In this document: in pieces, positions 11,121 through 23,508 of the stretch
Position numbering within the stretch: the stretch's first letter is position 1
How the letters are laid out: each line of letters opens with the position of its first letter
DNA from: Anisakis pegreffii
Lineage: Eukaryota; Nematoda; Chromadorea; Rhabditida; Anisakidae
Reading direction: 5' to 3'
Length of the DNA: 64,000 nt
Assembly (NCBI GenBank): GCA_035041965.1
Contig: JAPYMA010001464.1
Location: 1-64,000 of the forward strand
Made by a program: the position numbers and the translations under genes
Notes under the pieces: generated by a model
Database searches by the model: none
What the model was told of the DNA's origin: nothing
The model's input: the letters and a program-made list of their open reading frames with translations, nothing else

Positions 11121-11448
11121 GGTACTTTTTTAGTTGGGGCGGGGGGGGGGAGGTCACACGCGAGCGTGCTCGCGTGTGACAACCTATGCCACGCCTACTG
11201 TGCATGGCCTCAGCCTATGTGTGACCTCAACCTCATCTAAGCGTAGCCTAAGATCGCTCGATGTCACAACGGGGGCTAGCAAGTGAGTTCACGCTTAGGC
11301 TTAGGGTGAGACTACGCTTAGGCTGAGGCCATGCGTAGTAGGCGTGGCCTCGGTCCATGTGAAAGCGTCGTTCATATTGTGCGAGCGTATGTGTGTATCA
11401 TTATACGCGAGCGTGCTCGCGTGCGACCCCCCAAAGTAGAAAAGTGCC
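11121..11448. mobile_element. Fold-back MITE, 328 bp, 8-bp target duplication
   Basis: The element begins GGTACTTTTTTAG and ends GTAGAAAAGTGCC, imperfect terminal inverted repeats. It is flanked by identical AATTCTAG at 11113-11120 and 11449-11456. Nearly the whole length folds back: the left arm (about 11121-11265) pairs with the right arm (about 11285-11448), and each arm contains the palindrome ACGCGAGCGTGCTCGCGT (perfect 12-bp stem at 11153-11164/11169-11180 in the left arm). It has no coding capacity. An 8-bp duplication fits the hAT or P superfamilies, so it probably moves using a transposase supplied elsewhere. Confidence 0.88.
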
Positions 11449-11467
11449 AATTCTAGAAGATATATAG

Positions 11468-11728
11468 ACCGGTCCTCGTCATGCAGGATGTTTTCGTGGA
11501 GTTGATGCTCTACTTCGTGAAGCCAAGCAAGTAAACAAATCCATATCACATAACGATGTTCTGGACTATTTAGTACATAAGTGTGCATATACACTGCACA
11601 AAGATGCTAAGCGAAGATATAAAAAACTTTGCTTAACGGCATGAGGAATTGGAACATCAGCACAATGCGATTTAATCGATTTCTGTGGAATTAAGAAATA
11701 TAATGACGACCATGCATATACATATTAG
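11468..11728 (+). pseudogene. Maverick/F54H12.3-like integrase remnant
   Basis: In one + strand frame: PRHAGCFRGVDALLREAKQ, then SHNDVLDYLVHKCAYTLH and KDAKRRYKK, an in-frame TGA at 11642, then CDLIDFCGIKKYNDDHAY and a TAG at 11726. This order (GG/RGVD, the ...AYTLHK... stretch, a basic patch, then the DLxD...KKYND start of an rve integrase core) is that of the transposon-derived F54H12.3-type integrases of Maverick/Polinton elements. The catalytic core is truncated and two stops interrupt it. The fold-back MITE sits 19 bases upstream and may have removed or displaced the N-terminus. Confidence 0.65.
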
Positions 11729-12884
11729 TTTGTCGGGTCATCTATTTGGTACATTTGGTGCATTATTCAAATCCTACTACAGTGTTGAATGCAACGAAAC
11801 ATTAAAAATGAAACTGCAACATCCGACAAAATGTACTCGGCTATGCATGAAAAGTTGTCGCGTGAACAGTAAATGTGCTGACCAACAAAATGTGACCAAT
11901 GTAAAATAACGCTCCTCTCTGACTCCTGTTATTCGGAACACCGTAGTAGTGTCAACACTCAGAATGGAAAGAAAATAAAATCAATCTGTGAGGCTTGCAA
12001 GTGATTTCTGTGTGATATGTGGTAACACGTGGAAAAACGTTTATGCAGCTGTCGCGCCATGCACCATTCACATTTTCGAATATATCCTAATCTCAGCAAA
12101 GTTATAAGCTTAAGTTCAGGCAAGAATTTCAAACTTGAACATTATGTGAAATCCGGATAGTTTTTGCGAGTTTCTCTGCGCACTTTGCGATTCTGTCCTA
12201 ATCATGGAACCCCACCAAACTATGCCTCGCAAGGTTCCCCTAATCATGCCTGGCGCGACAGCATCAAAAAGAATGATGAAGGCACGAAAACACGAAATAA
12301 TCACATCAACAATGACATGAAATAATCATAAGCAACAAGAACAGCAACAGGACAATCAAACAAACATTAATATAAACACGAAATTTCAATGCCTACATTC
12401 AGTCTGACAATCCAAAACAAGATAACATGAACAAATTCAGAAAGAATATCTTAAAAACGAAATAGAACCAAACGAGCTGAGATGATTTCGGTTCAATTCA
12501 GGATTAGTTTGTGGTCAAGTCAAGCTATTGTTAAGTGAAGCTTGACTGAAGTCTTGCCTCCGCCTACACAAGGTATGAGAGCAATCCGAGGAATGCTACC
12601 TGGCTTTCACTTGCTCAAGTTATCAACTGGGTGCTCGAATGATAAAGTTTGAGAGAATTTCATGATGTTACCCCGAAAACGCTTTTTCAAAAACCCCAAT
12701 TATCTTTACACATTAACTTGCACATCAACTCATTCCAATCGTGAGAAGACATTGCGCAAGCGACCAAGAGAAAATTCAAACCTCTATGCACAGATCAAAC
12801 CACAGCCATCCAATTCAACCTTAGCCCGTGGTATAAGCTCTCGAAACTGGCCACTTATTAAGAACAGAAGGGATGACTTATCAA
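11729..12884. other. Intergenic, no gene seen
   Basis: A-rich on the + strand. A short stretch around 12830-12870 resembles 13745-13785, so the tandem repeat described next may begin earlier than its clear boundary. The frame 12662-12982 has no conserved feature. Confidence 0.35.
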
Positions 12885-14830
12885 GTACCTTATTAGCACT
12901 TATGACAGACAATAACTGCACTAGCAAGGGACATAAGGATGTCATCATAGAATTGTATGAATGCCATCATGACACTAACTAATAGACAAGCTTCGGCGAG
13001 TAACCACAAACACCTGAGAGATTTCTCCTTATAACGCATTTAAAAACATTGAAACTAAGCCATATGGTCTCATAAGTGTAGTCAATGGCCAACCCGATCA
13101 TAGTTCCCCCTGTTAAGGGACAGTGCGCACGGTGAGTCCGGGAACCCTCGTTACCTAAGCAAATGCCCGAAGACACTACTCAGGCCAACTTACGCGCAAG
13201 CCCTATCCCCGGTCAAATTGGCGCCTTTCCTGGACCGGGAACGCTCCTATATTGTATTCTGTAAAGTGAATGCTAATGATGCCCGGGCAAGTACCATCAG
13301 CATAACATTTCTCCCCGATTCGCCTAGACTGCCGGTAGGCGCGGGAATGCCTGTCTCAATCACCGAAACCTAGAATTCCGTTTATTGGCAGCCCGAGGGG
13401 TTGGGATCACCTACGCAACCAAAATATGCGTATGACCATTGGCTACACAAGTGATATCACAACAGCTTTATTCCAGCTGTTATTAAACAGCACTACGAGG
13501 AAGAAATTTTTCGAGTCACCAGTCAGCAACTCGACTCTACAGGATGAGTGGTCCAGGCGAACTTTCCAGACCTACCGCTAACTTCATAAAGCGATTCATA
13601 CCTTACGTTAGTGAATCTCAATTTTCAGGGAGCATTTTCTTCTTTTGATATGCCAATACAGCCATTATCAACACCTGAGGTTAGCTCTCCCGTAAACTAA
13701 CTAATACGTTAATTTTAATGCGATAACTTTAGACTGAGATTCAAGCTCTGGAAAGTGGTCAACTATTAAAGACAAACTTCGAAAGTTGGTGTTTCATTGA
13801 AAACCTTTCCCCAAATGAAGAGGCTATAGTGCTTCTCATTCCATTCGAGTGGATTGTTTGAACTTACTAGCACTAGTGGGGAATGATAACTACACTGGCA
13901 AGGGACATAAGGATATCATTATATAATTGTATGAATGCCATCATGACACTATCTGATAAATAAGCTTCGGCGAGTAACCACAAACACTTGAGAGATTTCC
14001 CCCTATAATGCATTTAGCAACATTCAAACTGAGTGAAATGATTTCATGTGTGCAGCCAATGGTCAACCCGATGACAATTCTTCCCTGTTAAGGGAAAGTG
14101 CGCACAATGGGTACGGGAACCCTCGTTACCTGAGCAAATGCCCGAAGACACTACTCAGGCCAACTTACGTGCAAGCCCTATCCCCGGTCAAATCGGCGCC
14201 CTTCCCGGATCGGGAACGTCCGTACTGTATTCCGAAGAATGAATGCTAGCGACACTCGGGTAAATATCGCTTGCATATTTGAAGTTGTTTCTCCCCGATT
14301 CGCCTAGACTGCCGGTAGGCGGGGTACGCCTATCGCATTTACTCAAACCTATTCCCGCTTGTTGGCAGCTCGACAGGTTGGGAACACCCATGCGAACGAA
14401 ATGTGCATTTTTAATATGACGATTAACTACATGCAATCTATCATCGCAACATCAGTCTAACTGTCACTAAATAACAGTACGAGGGAGAAGGTCTTCGAGT
14501 TACCAGTATAGCAACTCGACTCTAAAGGATAAGTGACCCGGGCGAACTTTCCAGACCTACCGCTAACTGCATAAGGTGATTCATACCCTACGTTAGTGAA
14601 ACTCATTTTTAGAGGGATAGTTTTATTGTTATCATATGCCAGTGCAGCTATTATCAACACCAATCATAGCTCCTCCGGCTACAAACTGAATATCCTTTCA
14701 TGTGATACCTCCACTTCTAAGAAGCGATGAGCTTCGAAGACTTGTTTCTCAGCCACTAGGTTACTGCGTAAAGTTGCCCATATAGCTAAACACTCCCCTG
14801 AATCGCATGCTAATGTGCCTCACAGTTAGG
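12885..14830. repeat. Two tandem copies of a repeat of about 975 bp
   Basis: Copy 1 runs about 12885-13860 and copy 2 about 13860-14830. Matching landmarks: aagcttcggcgagtaacc at 12988 and 13962 (offset 974), the segment with cccgaagacactactcagg near 13168 and 14141, gattcgcctagactgccggt near 13318 and 14296, cagacctaccgctaact near 13568 and 14550. The copies differ by scattered substitutions and small indels. The GC-rich central parts are better conserved than the AT-rich ends, yet no reading frame survives in both copies. I do not recognise the family. Confidence 0.82.
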
Positions 14831-15211
14831 TTGAACTAACGTTTCATTACGTCAAGTCAAAGCATAGTCGATTAATATCTACATCATTTTGAACCTATGT
14901 AAGCAAACTGAATGCCAGGTTTAAATCAACGCTAGTCAATCTCAAACGATGTCGAATCCGCTAAGCGCTATGTCAAATCAACATAACATGTGGTAAATTT
15001 CCAGTCAAATCCTTTCAAGGTTTTGGCTCAGTGAGCTTTTAATGCAGTTACAGTCAAGTTAAGTCAAATCAATTCTGTGCCAAGTTAAGTCAACTATCAG
15101 CAAATGTGCTAGTCTCGTACATATGCTAGAGTACAACACGTATTCACGTAATAGAGTCCACATTGCAGGGAATGACGGGGTGCACAAACTGAAAAAATTT
15201 TCAATTAGGTA
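14831..15211. other. Spacer with scattered GTCAA words
   Basis: Several gtcaagt/gtcaatc/gtcaaat words (for example 14855, 14936, 15052, 15061) recall the 74-bp minisatellite words on the opposite strand but are not periodic. No gene seen. Confidence 0.3.
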
Positions 15212-16110
15212 GGATGGGTCGTATCTATATCCAGTCCAAGTCCCTACCTCTGGCTCCAGAGTTAAGCGGATCATCACGTGCCGCATCTCTCCTTTTTTCT
15301 CCTCCACAGGGACCCCACCTCCGGGCGTTCTGCTCCCCGACCTTTTCTCGGGGATCCTCCCCCCTCGTCCAGTTTCGCTCCTCGACGGGGAGGACGGGGA
15401 GCGCGAACCTTTCAAAATATCGTGAACAATCAACTGAAAATGGTGAAAGACCGCTGCAATACTTTCAATATTGTCTTGCTGTTTGTTTTGAAATGTGAAT
15501 ACAAGGTGCACTTGAAAGAAAACTACTTGAAAAAAGAAGAGAAATCTTTAAAAAGTTGAAATTTTGTTTTAAAAAATTGAGCTGAAATGCTCCCCGTCCT
15601 CCCCATCGAGGAACAAGGGGAACGGTCATTCTCCGACGGGGTCCTCCCCGCGCAATTTGCTCCCCGGCTTTTTCGCGGGAACCCCCCCCGTCCACTTTTC
15701 TCCCCGTGGGGACCTCCCGTGCGAAAATCTGCTCCCCGACGAACACTAGCTGAGAAGTTTAGCGGGCAATAGACTAGTGTTATCAACCAATTTTCGAGGG
15801 TATCCACAAATATCTGCTACCTTTTAGGATGGGATTTTTATACATTACTTTTATTTATTTACTATAATGTATAATGTATTGTATAGATATTATATATGCA
15901 TTGTAATATATATGTACAATCTATTATAATTTTATTTATACCACAAATTTATTTATTTATTTATTTATTCATTTTGTACATTAATCGTTGTTGTCAACAT
16001 TGTGAACATTTTTGTAAGGGTAGAGCGAAGGAGAGATGCAGCACGTGATGACCCGCTTAACTCTGGAGCCAGAGGTGGGGACTTGGACTGGATATAGATA
16101 TGACCCATTA
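15212..16110. mobile_element. Inverted-repeat DNA element with GC-rich core
   Basis: The first about 80 bases (from ggatgggtcgtatctatatc at 15212) return inverted at about 16016-16110 (ending gatatagatatgacccatta), including the shared phrases tccagtccaagtccc and ggctccagagttaagcgg. TA dinucleotides lie on both sides (15210-15211 and 16111-16112), compatible with a Tc1/mariner-like MITE, although the right edge is ambiguous. Inside are two related GC-rich blocks made of ctccccg/cggggag words (15300-15410 and 15585-15750), partly inverted to each other. No transposase frame is present. A TTTA simple repeat lies at about 15947-15969. Confidence 0.7.
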
Positions 16111-16112
16111 TA

Positions 16113-16385
16113 GTGTATTTGATAGAATGAGAATGTGACTTTAATTGTTGAATGAAATGAATGAGAAATTAGCAAAGTGAACACTTTTGGTGATAAAAGC
16201 TATGAGAGTGATTGCAGCAGCAAGGAAAAGAACGAAAACCATGTTAAAACGATTGGAAATCGTGTTAGGCACGGACGAACTAATGATACACTCAGAAAAT
16301 GGGAGAATGAAGGGTGTAGCAAGATTGATGACGTGAAGTAATTTGGATGGAAGTAGCAAGGATTATGATCTGTGAAGGTAGCAGA
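16113..16385. repeat. Partial copy of 0.6-kb dispersed repeat family
   Basis: From gtgtatttgatagaatgaga on, this stretch matches 35926 onward and 46782 onward (shared phrases such as ataaaagctatgagag and gaacgaaaacc-like words). It lacks the first about 270 bases of the family, which are cut off by the inverted-repeat element at 16110. Confidence 0.75.
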
Positions 16386-17235
16386 ATCTTTATTAGTGTA
16401 TATCCAAAGTGAGCTGTAAGTGTGTGCCTGAATTTTTACCCGCAGAATGTAAGCAGTGGTGCGTTTCAGCGCCGAACATTTCGGTGCGCTTATGGTCCTT
16501 CTCTCTTGAGTTATACAAACATGCGCGGTCTGAAACATTCCCCGTTTACTTCGAAGTTGGGCACCAAAACGGTGACACTAAGACACCCTGTATCGCTTAA
16601 CTCACCCCATACTGATTGATAAATTTATTTTATCCGATATGTATGTTCATTCGTTCACTTCAAAATGTGTTCGTGCCTATTCATTGTTTGCTATCGAGAA
16701 GAAACATTTGTTGGCGTAATCTTCCTCAGTGGTTTCAAAATCTATGATTTGCTAAACCAACTGGGTAGAATTTCGCACTGAGGAAAGAACATGAAACAAT
16801 TTAATACACAATATACCGGTTCACGATAATGAATGAGAAAGAAGCCAATATCGAAGCGATCACAAATAATAGGCACTGAACAAGTTATCAGATTCGATAA
16901 TTTTGAAAAACAAATAAGCAAATTCACTGAATAATTCACGATGGATCATAATTGCTGTGCAACACCAATTACATAAGGGTGAATTTCCAGAAAGTGTTTA
17001 TGAGTAATCACAGTTCAGAAAAAGTTTTTGTGTAATCATTTCGAGAGTGTTCTAACTGTGTGGCATTGCTTTTAGGATTGGTTGATACATTCTGGAATTG
17101 TTTCATGAAGGAGAAAAGTGTCTTTCTTCATCTTGCAATTAATTCACTGTAATCCGTTTGAAGAACTATCACATCTATGAAAGCGGCTGCGATGTGCTTA
17201 ATCAATTATTATTGGACACTATTATATTTGTGCAA
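16386..17235. other. Intergenic, no gene seen
   Basis: AT-rich sequence leading to the stop codon of the - strand gene at 17236. Short frames near 16409-16619 have no recognisable content. Confidence 0.4.
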
Positions 17236-20200
17236 TCAAACGAGATTATCCTCGCGATAGACTGCAGCCAAGAAGCCTTTATTGGCTGATAGCGCATACA
17301 ACGACTTGTGTGCGAGTGCGGCATCGTCGGTTGCCTCGAAGCTGTCACCAGAGGTGGAAATTTGACGGATTTTGCTATCTCTCACGTCGTGAACGAACAC
17401 TTTCTTCTCCTCATCCACAGAAACTGTACCGGGCCTTTCGACGGGATTCATTGCGCGTCTTATCGCTATCGATGAATCACGCACACTCAACACGTACATT
17501 GCACCACGACGTTCCTCCATCAAAAGCACCTCGGTGACTGGGCCAATCACACTCAGAACCTGAACACTGACCCATTCATAATCATAGGCTAAATTATCTT
17601 GATCGTTTAATGATGGCCTTTGAAGCCGGCCAGATGCGTGGCAACCTCTGTCAATCGGGACGAGAGGCAGTTAGCTGCCTTAGAATACAAATGTTGTCAA
17701 AAAGGAAACTTATTTCAAGTCGGCATCGAAAACATATGTATGAAACATCGAAACATTATTATCAATCAACTTTATAACGCACACACACTTTGTGAATACA
17801 GTAACTGAACGTCAACGAAAGATTGACCACGTTTCTGATCCAGTTCGGTCCATCTGCCCTCAGCCGACAACTCGAAAAGTGAACTGAACGTTTCATCAGC
17901 CACTGCAAAATAGATATTTCCGTTCGATGCGGCGCAAAGTCGTTCGCGTAATATAGTCTCCTCTTCAATCCATTTGGGTCCTTCGATTTTAGCAATGAAG
18001 TTCAATTCCGAATCAAATTTCATTATGAAACGTCTCCACGGAACTGCGCTGCTCTCACGGACCATCATTGACAGCTGCAATATTTGAATGTGTATCTTCT
18101 ATCATTTTTTGAACTAGTCACACTGCTTGTTTGCTTCACAGCGCCTTTTCACTAAAAGACATTCAGTTTGCATCAGTGCGATCTGCATCCTTTTCCATAC
18201 AAATCTAACGAGGTTGTAAGCGAACGCTAAGGTTGGAATCGCCTCAAAATTTGGACTTGGAATGCATCGTTACTGGCCAATCATTCGGTTTCAATCAAAA
18301 AGTTGCCACTCGAAACGGTGACTTCCCAAATGACAGCCAAATAAAGTGTGTCTCGATGTGTCCTTTAGACGATGGTTCGACTTAAATCATTTTTAATTTG
18401 TTATGTCATTGATAACGTAATTAACGGTTACATTTACTTCGAAAAAATGGATTAGCGATGATTTGATGCGACTGAAGCAAAATGAAGATACAAATGCAAT
18501 GAAACATTTTCAAGCACTCACGAGAATATGTCCGTCTGGGAGGAGGGTACCTGCTTGTGCCCATCTCCAGTCCACATTCGACACATTTCGTATTAGATCC
18601 GAATTCAGTGTGAACAAAAACAAGCCAAGTTGACTATCTGACACGAAAATATTTCCGTTTGGCAGCACGAGTGACGATGTTGGTTCTTTCAAAAAGCATT
18701 CTCCAATGCGAACACATTCCACATTATGCCATTCAATTCTGTGTTACAATCATTCATTCATATAATTAGTGAATTCATTCAATCAGTTCTCTATTGCCTG
18801 CACAAAAAATTTCCGTCAGAAATTAACAAGAATGAAGAAAGTTTTTGTTGAAATCAAACTGTGAGAACTTGTAAATGCTAAATGAAGATGTGATGCCATC
18901 TCAACGTGTGAATCAGTGGAATGAATGAAATGCTGATAGAACATTACCCAGCTTTTTGCTTCTTCAGCTTTTCGAGCTCAGCTTCCTTACTTTTCAACAA
19001 GGCAACCTCGTTTTCCAACTGAAATTCGAGATCCGAAATAACGGGATAGAGAAAACAATAAATATTTATTCCTACTGCGTGCACTGGGGATATTGCTGAA
19101 GTGTATTTTTGACTGTTACTTTCAAAAATTACAATATTTGGGTCGGTAGAAGGGGTAGGGGAGGGAGTAGAATTGGGTCGGTTGCTACGGATAGAGTTTT
19201 CGGTCAGTGACTACCGATAAAGTCTTGCGCTTCCCACTTCTAATGGTGAGAACAATTGTTCAGTCACCTCGTTCTTCAGTGTCTGCGTCAATCCACCCAA
19301 TAATCAGTGTGAAATGTTTGAGGTGCACTTTTTCTCACCATTCCACTCCTATTGATATCACAAAAAGTATTCATTTCATAACAAGCCAAATGTTGCTCGG
19401 AAAATTGCAACTGTTTCTCGAAAGCAACAAAGCATTACAACCTGATCTCGTCGCTTGGTGAGTTTCTCGTTTTCTTCAGCAAATTTCTGCATTTGTTCGG
19501 TCACCTGATAGCGTTTGATCTGTTCATCTTGCAATCTGAATAAGTATTATGTTTGACTCGCTTGATTTTTAAACGTTCTAAAATGAACGTTTTATATATA
19601 ATTTGAACTGCTGAATTTTGAACTTCATACTGATGATCACTCTTCTGAGCTGAAATCCTCAGTGCTTCTTAGTATCATTTCGCTTGCTTCTAATACAGGC
19701 CTCCTTTCATCGTTTTCCTAACAGCTCTTGCATCCTCAACACACCTTCCGTTCCTGATGATCCTCCTAGAGTAATTACTGCTAAGCATTTCTCTCGATAG
19801 GTTCCGGCATTGATTAAATGAACCAATTATGAATTATCACTATCAACTTACGATATTTTCCACTATCATATTGACGTGAGAAGGAAACGAATGTGCATGA
19901 CGTGAGACTTTGCTCATTGTTGATGAATACTTATAGTTAGTGTGAAAGAACACATAGGCGGAGCATATATAAAGAAATCACGGTTATTAAAGCTTTTTCA
20001 ACGATTTAATTAAGCCGAGAATATTGTCAGCTCGTTCGCTGAATGATCAACACTTCATTCGCATACAGCCAAACAATTCCGATTCATAAAAAAATCCGTA
20101 TCAGAATCACTATCTATTAAGCGGAGCACTTAACGATCCAATACATTGCTAGCACTTTACACAACCCACTTAACTGTTTGCATTCACCTGGTTCTTCTTC

Positions 20201-21143
20201 ACGCAAAAACGAACATTTTCAATATTCTCACACATAAATTCTGCTAAATATGAAATTTGATCTTCCATCCGACATTAACCCTTTCTAAACCCCCCCCCCA
20301 GCACAGTACATCTTGCGTAAATCTTTCATAAAGTGTAAAGGTTAATCCCCTCCGCAGATTTTCGTAAACAAGTGTGTGGTAATTGTTTCGCTTATCAAAG
20401 ATAAGAAATCGAAAATTAGTCGCATAAACATAAGTGAATGTTAAAAAGATGCAGATTTACTTCTACAATCGACTCTCTCAATGAATGATGCTTTATGGAG
20501 TGACGAAAGTGGAAAGCCATTAGAAATTGAAATGAATCGGTGATCACAAAATGATCAGTTGAATTGATAACATACTTTATCAGCGAAGTCTTGTGTTGTT
20601 GCTTGAGACGATCACAAAAATCGCATAAATTGGTCAGAAGATTTATCGTCTGTTTAGTATTTTCGGCTAACTTGCGTTCATATTCGACAATGTCGAACTG
20701 TCTATTCGTGAGAATATCGTTCAGGCTCGGGTCTTCAATCATCTGAACCAAATTCAGTGATTATACTCAATCAACTGCTCATTTCTAAGAATATCAAATC
20801 GAGCGGGTAAGTTTATACAAATTCCAAGAAGAAATTGACATCAAAATATCACATTCAGACGGATGATAAGTAATCAGTGGATTGGTTGTTTAGTGAAAAG
20901 AGGAATCGAGATAAGAACCTGGTTCAATGAACCAACAATGTCCATCGGATTCGTTGACGCATCAAAATTCTGCTGAGATGTCGTCTGCGCAGAGTTACTT
21001 ATTGTCTTCACCATTGTCGTTGAAGTGGCAGTATTCAAATTAGTAGCAATATTCGCATTATTCGCGGGTTGTTCTTCTTTAATCCATTCAATTGGTTCTT
21101 CTTGACGGAGTTGAACGTTTGTCTGATCACTTGTAGAAGCCAT
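17236..21143 (-). CDS. Coiled-coil and beta-propeller (NHL-like) protein
   Basis: Seven exons join in phase: 21143-20919, 20742-20576, 19535-19442, 19018-18948, 18738-18522, 18074-17811, 17559-17236 (stop TGA), giving about 453 residues. Residues 1-75 are polar and Asn/Thr/Gln-rich. Residues about 85-185 form a charged coiled coil (EYERKLAENTKQTINLL, then QKFAEENEKLTKRRDQ, LENEVALLKSKEAELEKLKK). The rest looks like propeller blades: SSLVLPNGNIFVSDSQLG, AGTLLPDGHIL, LCAASNGNIYFAVADE and SLYALSANKGFLAAVY. No RING or B-box is visible, unlike most TRIM-NHL proteins. The start ATG lies three bases after tttttgcatcag, a likely trans-splice acceptor. The donor of exon 6 (gac/gttcag) is weak. I do not recognise the orthologue; binding or scaffolding is only an inference from the fold. 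Confidence 0.75.
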
Positions 21144-21150
21144 CACCTGA
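21144..21150 (-). promoter_or_regulatory. Probable trans-splice acceptor before the start codon
   Basis: On the - strand the sequence tttttgcatcag/gtgATG places an acceptor AG at 21148-21147, three bases before the ATG. This is typical for spliced-leader addition in nematodes. An intron in the 5' UTR would look the same. Confidence 0.45.
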
Positions 21151-21159
21151 TGCAAAAAG

Positions 21160-23508
21160 GATATAATATGGATATGACGTGGTTTATTGGAGTACTCTCG
21201 ATATAGAATATTCGTTTTGCGGTTTGATAGACAAATTGATTTGGTAGTATGATATCGTTCTTAGTCTTCTTATAATTAGCAGATGCAGTTATCAAAAAAT
21301 CTGTGGCAGATAGAATGCGATACTGCACAATATCTGATATATCAATGATAATGATCTACGTAAGCTCACACACAGAGAGTCGCTCACTCGAGCACAGAAA
21401 ATAAAGCAATGAGCAAATGAGGAACAAGTTAAGTGAACGTAAGTGAATGAATGAACTGACTGTTTCAGAAAGAACTGATTTTATTCCGTAGAATTATTGC
21501 TGCACTCATTCGAACATCTGATAAGATTTCATCTTCGCTGTTTGTTGCCACTATAAGCACCTTCCTCAAGTGACAACTGCTGTGCTGCTACTGCAACAGC
21601 AGCAACAACACAATCTATGCTGCTCACCTACTCAGTTTCCAGCATTTCTTCACACTTATCACGCACAAAATCATTATCTACTTACTAAAGCTAATACCTT
21701 TCATCCTCATTACCATCATTCTATAGTCTCCCCACACTCACTTCAAATCTCATTCAATTCAATCTTTGCTCGGCGTTTGTGAAGTGAGCTGTCTGAGCAT
21801 CCAACTGCTCCTCACATCAGTTCTTAATCTTTATCAATTGCAGACAATTTATACTTATAGCTAGATCTCACTCAGTACATTTATCACGATTAAAAATATA
21901 TCACACATTCAATATTTCATGCCAGCTCGATGCTGCATAACGCAAACATTCGTTTTGTTATTGTTGTTGTCGATTTGCTATCGGAAAACGCAGACAAAAA
22001 CCAATCACATCGTCTGTTGGTTCTCAAGTTATGATCAATTGATCTGATCCAAGGAATTTTTCAAATTTCGTTCATTAGTGTAAGTTCACCTGTTAAGTGT
22101 AAGTTGATCAGTGCGCAAATCTGATTAATGTTTTGCTCAGATTCCGCATTCACAATGGAACCACTTCAATGATTAAAACTGGCGATTGATTCTATATGTG
22201 TCATGATCACGTGAGAAAATCTTCTTGAACGATATCAAACTGGCAATATTCAATCCGCAAAAGTGCTGATATTCCGAGTGATAATTGATTAGAGTTTGAT
22301 ATGTTGATGCTAAATGCATACGTACATACGTACTTTATGTATTGCTGATGTTATGTGAAACAAGTGATGGTTGGCGGCGTTTTTTGTTGTTGTTGTTGAT
22401 GTGCTATCAGCAGCATCAGAGCAAAGAACTTTGGTGTACTCTGTCGAACACAACTCTAATAATTCATCCTCAACGGCGATGAAAACGAAACTCGACTCTG
22501 AATTTTTTGAAACAAAGAATTTCGTATTATGAGTATATTTCAGATTTTACGAGAGAGTCGAAAAGATTCTCGAAAGTATAGTGAATTGCAAATGAAATGA
22601 TCAAGCCAGACTCTACTACTGCATGATTTTTGCTGTTCACACATCTTAGTTTATGTGCTGCCGAATAAATGCAGTCATAAAAATATCATTTCAGTGAGAT
22701 TTGATCACTGATTCATAATTCACAAGTCGTTCTTTAAGTTGATGATTGCTCAACAATGCGTTCGAAAAGTATTTCGATAAGCTCAAAAAAAAAAACGAAA
22801 CAAATTTGATTGAAATTGACGCAATGCAATAGTATTTCATGTGAATGTGATAACATATTACATTTATTGAAGATCTCCCACTGAATTTTGCAAAGTCATT
22901 GAATTTGTTCAGAAGTTGTCATTCAGTGCTGTTAATCGAAACAAAAACCTGACGGATCGCAAAAATGCTGACGTATACATAGTGGAATAACCAAGAAATC
23001 TATGTGAAATGCTCTTTAGATAACTCTGCAATCGTTCATTCATTCGTACATTACAATCCAGAAAAGATGATCAATTTGAACGCATTACGCACACAATCAC
23101 TTCAATTATCCGAAGCGAATATACGAACTTTTTCGTTTGTCATTATCTGATCGGCCGAATCGCACGAACGCAGACTTTCTCTTTTCCACTTCCTGCAAAC
23201 GTATGCAATAACCAACGTTCATTTCAAAATTCACACTGAATCGTTTGATCAGAAGGCGTCGTTTATTACTGAAGTCATGCTTTTTAAAGCAATCAGTGAA
23301 AGACCGCAGTTTTCAGTTCGTTCAACGAGCCCTGAGAAGAGAATATTTATTTGCATTAATTCACACATATTAATTCAGTTCACCGTTCGATAATTTTCAT
23401 TGATAGTTGCGTCGTAACAGGCTACGGATCTCTCTGCTATTACAACAGGATATGGGTCCGTAAAACTGTTATTATTATTCGCAGATGATAAAACAAGTGA
23501 AATGTTGT
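21160..23508. other. Intergenic, 2.3 kb, no gene seen
   Basis: AT-rich; includes a CAG-rich patch near 21580-21610 and short poly-A runs. It separates the start of the propeller gene from the end of the neuropeptide gene, so it should hold the propeller gene's promoter; no specific site can be named. Confidence 0.4.

Noticed and set aside
12885..14830. Tandem GC-rich repeat considered as rRNA or 5S cluster
   Set aside because: I could not match it to any rRNA, 5S or spliced-leader sequence I know; the divergence between copies also argues against an rRNA gene array.
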